The position numbers were made by a program, and so were the translations under genes. The notes beneath the pieces were generated by a model that was given only the letters and a program-made list of their open reading frames with translations, did no database searches and was not told where the DNA came from. Of a stretch of 64,000 bases of DNA, positions 22,749-32,946 are shown piece by piece. Source of the DNA: Zygaena filipendulae (Eukaryota; Arthropoda; Insecta; Lepidoptera; Zygaenidae). The stretch's first letter is position 1. Each line of letters opens with the position of its first letter. Where the stretch lies: positions 4,967,501-5,031,500 of the forward strand of contig OU015662.1 in assembly GCA_907165275.2 (NCBI GenBank). Direction: 5' to 3'.

Positions 22749-25700
22749 GTGTTTTAAATTTTTTTAATTTTATTTTTTTTACTTTATTCTGAAAATAAAC
22801 TGTCACAAAAATACAATAGACATTTATGTAACTGTCAAACAAACTAGCCAAACATAGACTTTCACATAATTATGGGTAGTGAAGTTAAAACAAAATCAAT
22901 TGCCCCATCTTACATAACCATTATTATTTTTTGTATCCAAAAACGCATTTTCCAATACTCGCCTCGCCGACTCACAACTGTTATTATATAGATCAAAATC
23001 ATATCGTCTTTGAATAATTTGTTGAAAGTGTTTGAATTTTTTGTCCATACAAGTCAGATATAATCGATATAAGTAGGTTAAAACAAAGGTAATCTTTACC
23101 TACTCTGGTAGAGAGAGAGAGAGAGACAACAGCCCCGTAAACTTGTGGATGTAAAAGCGAATATAAGATAGTTGATAAAAATAGTATCCTACAGGTTAGA
23201 CGGGCTTAAAGGCCATGGGTTCCTCCTATTCACATTTGCACCGCTAATTGCCGCACCTTCTCTCGAAGCGTTTGAACAGTTATTCGAATCACAATGTCCG
23301 TACACATGAATCAATAAATTATAATCTTGCGGTGTTCCCCTTAGGCGGCAATATTAATAAACAAATGTTATATGACACACGGTGAATAGTGATTGTGGTA
23401 AGGTTTTAATGCTTCTGATCATAGTAGGTACTCTAATAACAGTAACAGCCGAACACATTCTTGATTTTGTGTTCTGTTACATATTTAGATTAATATCATA
23501 GGTACATACATGGAAGAATAAGGAACACCACCTGGTCCCAAACTGAACAGAACTTGTATGCAGATAACACTAGTATACTTTTTTCTGTAAGTATTTTACA
23601 TGTTATTTTACATGTTAAGTATATTATATGTACGTACTTAATACCCAGGGTTCCAAAATTACGACCTAGGGTAATAAAAATGTACATCACATAAATGTTT
23701 ACCCTGTCGCAGGAATGAAACTCGCGCCACCTGGCGTAATAGTCTAATTCGATAACCACTAAACCGATGGTGATGTCATAAAACATGTCATAAACTGGTG
23801 GTAGGTACATATTTAGAAAAATCTCACTCATATAATTAAGTGGCGTTAAAACTGAATGAACGAAACATTAAACAAAACGGGAGATGATAATTATAAGAAA
23901 ATAATGTACATTCTTTTAACAGAACATTGACAACATTGTAAAGAAACTTTGCAGGCGTGACCTAACACTGAAAGGCAAATTGCTATCCTATTGTTTATTA
24001 ACAAGCTTCGAACACTACTCATGAAACAATACACTAGGAAGTTGCAAACACTTGTTGTGTGGAGAAGTTGCGAGATAAATAAATCCCAATCAATACGTAT
24101 ATTACATTGAAATGTTTTTAGAATTAAAATTATAAACTACGCTTTTAAATTTTATTTACGGATATTACTAAAAGACTGAGGTCATAAAAATTAAAGGTTG
24201 GATTAGAAATTCTGAGCTCTTTAATGGGTCACGATACCAAATTACATAAGTGACACCATCGTAACACGTGTGGCACGAAAAAGCAATGGTGACTCGGGAT
24301 GGAAAGGCAAGGCGTAACTTCCGTCGCCCAACGCGTGACGCTCAACTGCCCATCGTGCGTGCTGGTCACGAAACGACAGGTATTGATGGTGCACCGCAGT
24401 CCATTCTCTACGATATATGGACGGGAGCTAGTAGTTAAGAACAACTTTAACACTGAAATACACGATATCACATTTAAGTGATTAACCACATTGTTTATCC
24501 GCGAATAGTTTACGAAAATAAGTTTTATACCACATTAAATAAATTGGAAGATTCTATTGCAAGGCAGCAGGATAATAATATGTTTAAAACGAGGGCGCTA
24601 TTTTGAATCAAGACCGGAGTCGAAGGAAGCAGAATCCTGCCGTAGCGAGAGAAGAAGAAACAATAAAAAATAACTATGAATTGTAAGTCTCGTATAGTCT
24701 GTAAATTTTTCATTTGTTTTGTTTTTATAAATAAGCCTCCAGCAATCCGCCTTTCTTACCGATTTACGTATATCGTCGTCGATCTTTATCGTTACAGTAT
24801 GTTCTTTCGACTTCTTTGGTTGCAGCACAGAAACAGTAGGTTTATAACTATATACTAATATTACTTATGTTCAAAATTCAAAACTCACTACCGCACGTTC
24901 ACTAAGTGCGCTTTAAGAGTTTACGTGCCCGTATTGAGAAATCAACCGTCGATTTTCGAATTCAGAAGAGAAACTTACAATTTTATGCTGATTATACCAG
25001 TTTAAAAAGCTAAATTTACTTGATTTTCACATGTAAATTCAAAAGAAATATTTTGCCTGTCCCGAACGAAGTCAAAGTAGCTTAGCTTGCCATTATTTGA
25101 ATCTGTGTAGGATTAAAGTGCCTCATCAATTACCACACGCACCGATGGCGAAATGTTTAGCGCATCGTACGAACTAACAATTTCTACGTCCACGGCTTTG
25201 AATTACGAGTGAACCGGTCAATGCTTTATTATTCGCTCCATATCTTCTGCTCTCGTTGGTCGATCACTCGTGTCGTGTCTCCGACTTAACGGTCCCGATG
25301 GCGAAGCGTCCATGTTATTAATCTTACTATTGTATTAGGCACGGCCATGTCACAACACGCAAGCATTGATAAACAAATAATGGTAATCCATTTCGTATGT
25401 TATCAATAACCTCAATTACACTTGTTGGACACTTCTTGTAGTCTTACTAGTTAAGGAGTGTCTTCGGACATTGAACGGCAAAGGGTGTGCGTCGCTTGTA
25501 CATTCGTTCAATAGGAGTTGTTCGGAAAGTGTGAACGCCTACCGCCATTTTTCAGGCGGCGCGCACTCCTCAACTCACCCTCACACCAATTATGATAACC
25601 ATCACTCAAGGCGAGCGGAACGAAAGGGGGCAGGCACCAGTTAAAACGTAAAATTACACTTCAATTTTTACTCGACGCCGCGCCGCGGCGGGCGCACAAT

Positions 25701-27805
25701 AAAAAACAAATATTCTCATGGCGAGTATCGACGAAACGTGACCAACCTTCGTCAAAATAGTGCGTCTTTGTCTTGTTGGGCGGCGCTTCACATCAACCGG
25801 ACGAGGTGCTAAAGTGTAAAATGCTGCAGTGAAATTTATAAGCATTCGTGTCACGATTATTGAATTATGATCACTCAAATTATCAGGCTTTCCCCGCAGC
25901 AAATTACGAACGCAAACCAACTTTATAAAATGCGACTTACGATTGCATATTTATGACTTTATGATAAAGAACAGCATTAAACCCAATAATTTAATAATAA
26001 TTTGGACATTACATTTACATCAACCGAGAACATCTTTTGTGCTCGTAGAAAACCTATGTTTTTGCAATGATGTTCTGTGTAAATACTTATAAGTATTTAT
26101 ACTTACTTTAAACACACGATTTTATGAGTTCATAAATTCAATAGTGAATACATTAAAAACTGATATTAGTACTGATATTAGTTAGGTAGAATATATATTT
26201 GCCAAGTATGATAAAATATTAAGCTCATCTTATTTATGTGGAGGCTCGTTAACACAGACCGCCGAAGGGAGTGACCATTTGGATCTCGCTATCAAACCAT
26301 GACGTGTTTTTAAACTCAACTCAATGGTGTTACAACAAATTCAACAAACGACCCGGCCGGCGTCATCTATCAAAACACTAACGAGCTCAGATGCTGTGGC
26401 CATTTACAATCACTACGGCCTCCAATAATATGCGATGATGCCGATAAAATATTGACGCTAACCTCTAATTTACTCGCTGCGTATAGCGTCAAAACATAGT
26501 CACGGACGAAATGCAATTTGCCTACGTTTCGACGTTTATTGGTGAAAGAGATGATGAATTAATACACTTATTGTTGGAAAAGAAATACGTTTGTTTCATG
26601 TAAAATAATAAATCTGTTTAGTAACGATGCAAATTATTTGTAAATTTCTATCACTAAACTTATATACAAACAGGTCCGCGATAACTTGCTATTCAATATA
26701 TTTTTACGTTCTTCCTTATATAGAAGCTTCCTATACCAAAGAATTGTTATTTTATTATTTGTTCCTTATGCATTCTGTATACCTTTCGACCGCTTTCAAA
26801 CTTTGGTGTTGGTTTTACGCGCTGCGGGAAAGGTATGACAAAAAAAAAATTGCAACACGTTAAGGGTGCCACTTTAATACGATAAATCAATTAAATATAT
26901 TGAAATGGAAGCTTGCAGATGCATGGCCCTCTCTATATTCATCCGGTTGAAAGCATACAGCAAACGTTCCGCATATCTATGCCACTTCATGCGATTCACA
27001 ATTATATTACACGTACAATAAGCGGAAAATAAATAATTTTTTGACACAACACATGACGCTCATGTCAATTTTTTTTTTCCAAAAAAACTTAATTATATCG
27101 AACCGCAGGTCAAAAGAAAAGACACCATGTGCTAGGGTCATTATAATTTGGATTGAATAGACTTTCGGTTTTGTGAAATAAATTACATAATTTGGGGGTG
27201 TACATAAAGACCGTTAACGTTATTCTATTATAATATTTCTCGCAACGTTGCTGGATAGTGTATAATTTTTTACAACATTAAGTACTACAGTTTATTTAAC
27301 GAAGGCACGAGCTACCCCGGGGTTCTATATAACACTTTTTTATGTCACTCCAAATATTGCATGTCATTCTTGTGATCGTTTGCCTATAGCAACATTTATT
27401 CACCTGCCGTCGCGAGGCTGTAACGAGTTACGCATTAATCGATTACACATAGACTATAGAGTTGCGCGGGCGAAACCTACCTACATGATAGAACAAGGTA
27501 ACAAAGTAGTCTATGGGATGTGTCTCGACTCTAGCTGTTTAATTACAGCAAGACAGGTGAATGGTCATTCTTTCTCCTTATATTAGTTCACCCGGCGGTC
27601 TCTCTCTCATTAGCCACGAATCTGTCTGTGTTGGCGGCGCGGCGCGGCGGCGTGCGGGGCTCGTTTGTACTGTCGCCGCGTGTGCCTGACATTTTTCAAT
27701 GTGACGTAATAAATGCGCGCCAACGCACCTGTTTACAAATCGTCGTCGAGATAATTGAAGGCGATTTTTCATTGTTTTTTTAGACATCGCGATTTTTATA
27801 GATCA
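22749..27805. other. Mostly non-coding; one SINE-like copy
   Basis: Only the SINE-like copy at 23641 has definable structure. A (GA)n microsatellite lies at 23110-23127. GC-rich patches at 25560-25800 and 27620-27680 (GGCGGCGCGGCGCGGCGG) have no recognised protein. Overlapping frames on both strands at 24229-24489 and 25654-25920 are unrecognised. Confidence 0.5.
23641..23778 (-). repeat. tRNA-derived SINE-like copy
   Basis: On the minus strand a tRNA-like head reads GTTTAGTGGTTATCG (A-box-like), ACTATTACGCCAGG, then GAGTTTCATTCCTGCGAC (B-box-like), then AGGGTAAACATTTATGTGAT. The copy at 30515 shares the order GGTTA, CTACGCCAG, GGGTTTGATCC, TGCG. The box spacing suits a pol III SINE; the sequence is worn. 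Confidence 0.5.
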
Positions 27806-27960
27806 ACTAGCAGTTCCCGCAATAATTCCGGAGTTCACGTAAGAATTCCGGGATAAAGTGTGCCCTATGGTCCTTTTCTGTGCCCGCTGTGTGTATGTAA
27901 AATTTCATGATGATCGGTTGAGTAGTTAAGGCATCAAAGTGTAACAAACAAACAAAATCC
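27806..27960 (+). repeat. Family S repeat, variant a
   Basis: ACTAGCAGTTCCCGC head lacking the TTTCACC segment, then GGGATAAAGTGTGCCC, TGATGATCGGTTGAG and CAAACAAACAAA. The 3' ATAATATTAGTA is lost. Confidence 0.75.
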
Positions 27961-28548
27961 AACCTACGCCGCAAAACAGATAGAACTTCGAACTTAGTCA
28001 ACTCAGTTCAATAAATTTTCATAAAACAGATGAAAACCAATGTCGCCGGATGATTGTCGCACACAAAGCCATTCGCACATCAAGCACAAGAACATACCAC
28101 ATGAGAAAATATGCCTTTGCCGCCTACTTTGCCTCGCAACCGTGGCGCATTTGCCTCGCTTAACTTGCCTCTCTAGCTAGTAGCTATACGTTATTATCTT
28201 TGTATACAAACCCAGAGGCAACACACCTTTTAAACTTTATCGACCGCGAAAACCAATGCCATTTTCAAAACAAATATACGCAATATTTATACTTACTTTT
28301 ATATGTTAGATGTACTAGTATATATAACGCCATTCAAATGATTCGCTTGTTTCGAGTCGCGCACCGCGCAACATTAACAAGGTTGTGCCAACATCACTCC
28401 CGTGTATCACGACACGATATTTGTTCGAAGGGCGTGAATTTATTGACATAAAAGCTTACACCTACAAAAGTGTGTCGGGAATATTAGGATTACACGTTCA
28501 GCGTCATCATAAGCGTAACAATAAAATATACGTCTTGTTTATTTAAGT
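27961..28548. other. Non-coding DNA
   Basis: One plus-strand frame (28200-28451) has no recognisable motif. Nothing else can be supported. Confidence 0.45.
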
Positions 28549-28615
28549 ACTTGCTGTTCCCCGCGGTTTCACCGGCGTGAATGTCGAGATTCCCTCGGGA
28601 ACTCTCTATCGAGTA
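28549..28615 (+). repeat. Family S repeat, head only
   Basis: ACTTGCTGTTCCCCGCGG and TTTCACCGGCGTGAATG. It breaks off after GGGAACTCTC. Confidence 0.65.
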
Positions 28616-28638
28616 CCAGACATCTATATGTATTAGGT

Positions 28639-28843
28639 ACTAATATTATAAATAGGTAAAGTTTGTGATTTTGTGAGTTTGTTAGGTTGCAGGGGGTAAT
28701 CTCTGGATCTACTGAACCGATTTCGAAAATTATTTCACTTATAGGAAGCTACGGTAGCCCTAAGTGACATCGGTTAGTTTTTATTGCGAAATTCCCACGG
28801 GAACTCCGAAAATACCACGGGTGTAACCGCGGGGGACAGCTAA
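28639..28843 (-). repeat. Family S repeat, variant c tail
   Basis: Tail ACTAATATTATAAATAGGTA, AAAGTTTGTGATTTTGTGAG and GGATCTACTGAACCG. Head GAAATTCCCACGGGAACTCC and AACCGCGGGGGACAGC. It is directly followed by a second copy of the same variant in the same orientation. Confidence 0.78.
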
Positions 28844-29046
28844 TAATATTATAGAGGTAAAGTTTGTGATTTTGTGAGGTTTTACGGGGTAATCTTTTGA
28901 TCTAATGAACCAATGAACCGATTTTAAAAAAAAAATACCAATAGAATGCTACCGTGATCCTAAGTGTTATAGAGCACTTCTTATCCCGGAATTACCGCGA
29001 GAACTCCGAAGTTACCGCGGGTGAAACCGCGGGGGAACAGCTAGTA
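28844..29046 (-). repeat. Family S repeat, variant c, tandem neighbour
   Basis: AATATTATAGAGGTAAAG, GTTTGTGATTTTGTGAGG, CGCGAGAACTCCGAAG and GAAACCGCGGGGGAACAGC. It abuts the preceding copy head-to-tail, sharing AATAATATTATA at the junction. A small CCAATGAAC duplication lies near 28908. Confidence 0.78.
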
Positions 29047-29771
29047 TTGATATAAAACTTTTAATATTATTATTCCTTTTTTAATACAAACATACTTAAT
29101 TACTTATAATGTATTTTTACTAAACGCCTAGACTCATTGTCAGGGGAAACAGAATAGAATGTTCATCACTCACGATTTTTTCTCGGGAAACCTTTGTATC
29201 AGAATAAAAGTAGGTATTCTATGGCACTCAAGGGTAAAAACTGAAAGAAGTTCCGCAGTCCTGAACATCATGATCATCTCCTATATCAAAATTACGCAAT
29301 TTATCTCTTTATGATATTTGTATTTATTTTTACTGAGCTTTTGTAACCGTAACCATTAAGTATATAAAAAACGAGTAGCACAAGCGACGTTAAAACACCA
29401 AACAGCTTTTTTATTTACGTTGTAAATCTTACGCCGCGATGGGGAATTTATCTAAACTGTAGCGAGTTCATAGTGAGTGGGTTCATAGTATATATATGTA
29501 CGTAGGTAAATACTTTACCTACGATATCTTGTAACAAAAACCGTCAAGTGTCTGCTTCTTACCCGCCAGATCGCCACCGAGCATCGAACTGGCTGCCAGT
29601 AAGAACGGTCGCGGGTGGTCCCAGCGGGTGTTCCGCCGGCCGCATCTACGTAGCTTTACAATATTCATAACTCAAAGTTTCGCGCGTACGTTATCTATCG
29701 CCGCGCTTATCTGACGCGACATCTACTACTTACCCGCAATATACACTAGAACAATCTACGTTTATAATCAT
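29047..29771. other. Non-coding DNA with one isolated GC-rich patch
   Basis: At 29560-29650 a GC-rich patch carries, on the minus strand, a TAG|ATGCGGCCGG acceptor-like start and a GGCGG|GTAAGA donor-like end bounding an 83-nt open frame. It is unrecognised and not called as an exon. Confidence 0.4.
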
Positions 29772-30130
29772 AACTAGCTACTCCCCGCGGTTTCACGCAG
29801 AAATTCCGAGATAAAGTCTACCCTACTCTATTTGCCTACCCTACCCTACCCTACCCTACCCTAGGTCTTTCTCAGTACCCCTGACAACGTGTATGCACAA
29901 TTTTATGGTGATCGGTTGTGGAGTTACGGCGTGAACACGTAAAAAACAAACAAACAAAGCCAGTTCCCATCCCCATTCCAGGTCGGCAACGCACCTACAT
30001 GCCTTCTGGTGTTGAAGATGTCTATGGGCGGCGGTAATCACTTACCATCAGGTGTACCACTTGCCCGTTTGCCCCCTATGACATAAAAAAAAAACAAATA
30101 AACTCACATTTGCATTTATAATATTAAGGA
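29772..30130 (+). repeat. Family S repeat hosting a nested insertion and TACCC array
   Basis: Head ACTAGCTACTCCCCGCGG. The normal single TACCCTA word is expanded to a TACCC array at 29834-29862. The tail TGGTGATCGGTTGTGGAG runs to a CAAA-rich site where another retroelement tail (29961-30096) is inserted. The copy resumes with TTTGCATTTATAATATTAAG. Confidence 0.8.
29961..30096 (+). mobile_element. LINE/SINE 3' tail with poly-A, nested
   Basis: CAGGTCGGCAACGCACC, GGTGTTGAAGATGTC, GGGCGGCGGTAATCACTTAC and CCATCAGGTGTACCAC, ending CCCCCTATGACAT(A)n. I recognise this word series as a common retroelement tail in lepidopteran DNA. The similar AAACAAA strings on both sides may be the target duplication. 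It is 5'-truncated, as usual for retroposed copies. Confidence 0.65.
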
Positions 30131-31540
30131 TACTTCCAGCACATCACTACAAGTATAACCCACATTAACGGAAGTGTCAATTTTGTTGCCAGACACTTAC
30201 CTACCTATACGGATTAAACAAGTAACAGTACAAGAAAGACTAATCTAAAGCTCAAGAGATTGCGTGACGGCGAATTAAATTACATTGCGGTTGCTTTCAA
30301 TCTGCGGGCGCGCACGGCTTGTTAGTAGCTGTCATTAAAACTGTTTATGACGATGCGCTTAAGCTTATTTTATGGTTATATGACACCTTACGATAGTTAA
30401 GTGCGCTCCTAAATGAGTTCATTTACCTTAATCATTCCTGTATCGGATAAGGAGCATGAAGAAATAAATACTAACTGTTGCCCGTGGTTTCACCCATTTA
30501 GATGTTGAAATCGACAGCACTGTTGGTATGATGGTTAGAGAACCTAACTGCTACGCCAGTGGAGCTAAGATGCGCAACACGATAAAATTTTATCGAGCCA
30601 TTTTATCGATTCTCGTCGACAAGGCTTTGTGGGTTTTTTGTGGGTTTGATCCTTGCGTCAGAGTGAAAATTTAGGTGATGACCCTAAGCCTGCGAGTATG
30701 AAAAGAATTGGGCTATCAGTTCCCATCAAAGTTTGTTCAGCAATTGAATAATAAGACGTTTTTTTTTTTTGTAAAGACCACTAAGAAACACGCTTAACGA
30801 TTAGAATGCCTAGTAGTAGTTAAGTTGCTACGAGCAAACTCGAGCACAAAGTTTCTACACCACAATGGATATACTTTCACGAAAACATACAGAGTAACAC
30901 AAACAGTAAGTGGCAACCCATGATTAATTTAAAGCGAAACCCCGTAACTATGTTACAAGTAATAAAGGCTTTAAGTTAGTCGTCAATTTAAGCTCAGGCT
31001 ATTACCCACCCAATGAAGGATACAAGACAAACTAGCTCAGAAGGAAGCCATCAGAGAGCCATCTCCGCGTCTCTAAACCACTTTAGTCGAAGTACCTACA
31101 TACAGCGCCTACCCGCTAAGTATTCCAACTATATCAAACGTGTAGTGTACCATGCCTAATATACTTAGGGATGTGTTTGAAGGCGAATGCAGTTGCCAGT
31201 GTTGTTACAGAATTTAGTTCCAAGACATAAACTATTACGTAACATTAAAACTTGAACAAACTTAGATTACGCAGTGCACGCGCGAAGCGGCGCGGCGTGT
31301 ACCTAAATAAAGTATGAAAGACAATAATTAGTTTTGCTAACAAGATTGGATGCAAGATGGCAGACAGATTAAGGTTTATTAGGAGTCGAGTTTGCGGTGA
31401 GGCGACATTCTTCAAACAACACAGCAATGTCAGGCTGAAAGAGTGCAAAACAAAAACTTTGGAATTTCACTTATTGTTAAGTCAGTGCGAAGTTTGAAGT
31501 ACTGAATCGGGATCGTCAGATTACCTACGTATATCTACGA
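30131..31540. other. Non-coding DNA with SINE-like and repeat fragments
   Basis: CTGTTGCCCGTGGTTTCACCC at 30474 is a family S head stub. It is followed by the tRNA-derived copy at 30515. From 30721 to 31540 only an unrecognised minus frame (31245-31448) is present. Confidence 0.5.
30515..30720 (+). repeat. tRNA-derived SINE-like copy with enlarged spacer
   Basis: A-box-like ATGATGGTTAGAGAACC, then CTGCTACGCCAGTGG, a palindromic spacer GATAAAATTTTATC, then B-box-like TGTGGGTTTGATCC and TTGCGTCAGAGTGAAAAT. It parallels the minus-strand copy at 23641 but has about 90 bp extra between the boxes. Confidence 0.5.
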
Positions 31541-31708
31541 CTAGCTGTTTCCCGCGATTTCACCCGCGTTGGTATAAAGTACCCTATGTTCTTCTCTGTT
31601 TCCCTGATACCGTGTATGCAAAATTTCGTGATGATCGGTTGAGCCGTTACTGCGTGAAAGCGTAACAGACAGACAGAGTTACTTTCGCATATTATTAGGA
31701 GGGATGTA
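31541..31708 (+). repeat. Family S repeat, variant a, shortened head
   Basis: ACTAGCTGTTTCCCGCG then TTTCACCCGCGTTGG runs straight into TATAAAGTACCC, so the GGAGTTCCCGCGGG block is deleted. Tail CGTGATGATCGGTTGAG and AACAGACAGACAGAG. Confidence 0.8.
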
Positions 31709-31718
31709 ATCACGTTAT

Positions 31719-32100
31719 ATACAGGGTTATTTTTTATTCAGTGCGCAAACTTTGACAAATTAAACTTAGAGGAGTTTTAGTGAACATCTATTTTTTATTT
31801 TGATAAGTCTTAGTACAAAAAAATAAAGTTATCGTTAACGAAAGATGTTTACTTTGAAATTGATCTTATGGCGACTCCGCCCGGGAGGGGTTTTCAGCTC
31901 CTCTGCACACCGCCGCTTAGCCGTACGGCGCGCGCGCCCATTGATAAATTATTACGAATAGATAGTGTCCATATTTTGCTGATTTAAAGTCAGATAAAAA
32001 AAATATAAAAAAGTTTTGAATAAATAATAGAAATGTATTCTATTATTGATACTGAACCACCAAAATTGTTTTGCGCATTGCTTAAAAAATATTCCTGTAT
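31719..32100. mobile_element. Tc1/mariner-like MITE, about 380 bp
   Basis: Left end TACAGGGTTATTTTTTATTC and GTGCGCAAAC; right end GTTTTGCGCATTGC and AAAAAATATTCCTGTA. The ends are imperfect inverted repeats and the element is bounded by TA on each side. The interior has a GC-rich block, CCCGGGAGGGG and CGGCGCGCGCGCCC, at 31880-31940. No transposase frame was seen. Confidence 0.65.
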
Positions 32101-32716
32101 TTTATACTAGTTGCATATACACTACTAGTTACACATAGGTATCATGCACATTGCAGACGCATAAATAGCAAATTAAAAGAGAGTGAAAATAAAATAGATA
32201 CTTCTATGATAATTATGGCAATGCATTTAATTTGTCCAGTAAACAATTTTCTCACAGTGACTCGGGAGCCGGGAGTCACGCGAACGCCTGCAGATGTATC
32301 GAATGTAGCGTACAAGTATATAATTGTTAAATTTGCATTCATAATAGTAGCTAACAAGTGCGCCGATTACGATCGGCTAGTGCGCGCAACAACGACAAGT
32401 TGAATTGAAGCGACCGGCTCGATGCTATGCCCACCAGTTCACTAGTGATGGGACGTCTATTGAAATTTATGAAAGTTACGGATGCGTTTTTGTATATGTA
32501 CCTACTTTACAACTGCTGCTGGGCTGAAACAATTTAATGTAATCAAACAATAACAAAGCTTCGGGGTTATTTTAACAAGCATAAATTCCAAATCGTAATA
32601 ACTAAATAATAACTTAATTGGTATAATCTAAAAAATACGTAAATGCAGCCTGTCTGTCACGAACGACTTTTGATTGAGATTGCTTAGATATAACAATACA
32701 TTTAAATATATTAACT
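32101..32716. other. Non-coding DNA
   Basis: Overlapping frames on both strands (32142-32403) mirror each other and have no recognised motif. Confidence 0.45.
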
Positions 32717-32946
32717 ACTAGCTGTGCCCGCGATTTCACCCGCGGTAATTTCAGAGTGTCCGCGGGAATTCCAGGATAAGAAGTACCCTATGTCCTTCTC
32801 TGTACCCCTGACAACGTGCATGCCAAATTTCATCCAAATCCGTTCAGCCGTTTTTGCGTGATTGAGTAACAAACATCCAAAAATCCATATATCCAAACAT
32901 CTAAACATCAAACATCCACACTTTCACATTTATAATATTAGTGGAT
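32717..32946 (+). repeat. Family S repeat, ATCC-type tail, near full length
   Basis: Head ACTAGCTGTGCCCGCG and TTTCACCCGCGGTAATTTC, middle GTACCCTATGTCCTTCTCTG, tail TCATCCAAATCCGTTCAGCC, (ATCCA)-like reiteration near 32876-32910, and end ATTTATAATATTAGTGG. Confidence 0.82.

Noticed and set aside
24229..24489. Mirror-image frames on both strands
   Set aside because: They share the same stop-poor GC patch; neither shows a motif or splice signals.
29834..29862. Possible telomere-like array
   Set aside because: The unit is TACCC, not the insect telomere unit TTAGG, and it lies inside a family S copy.
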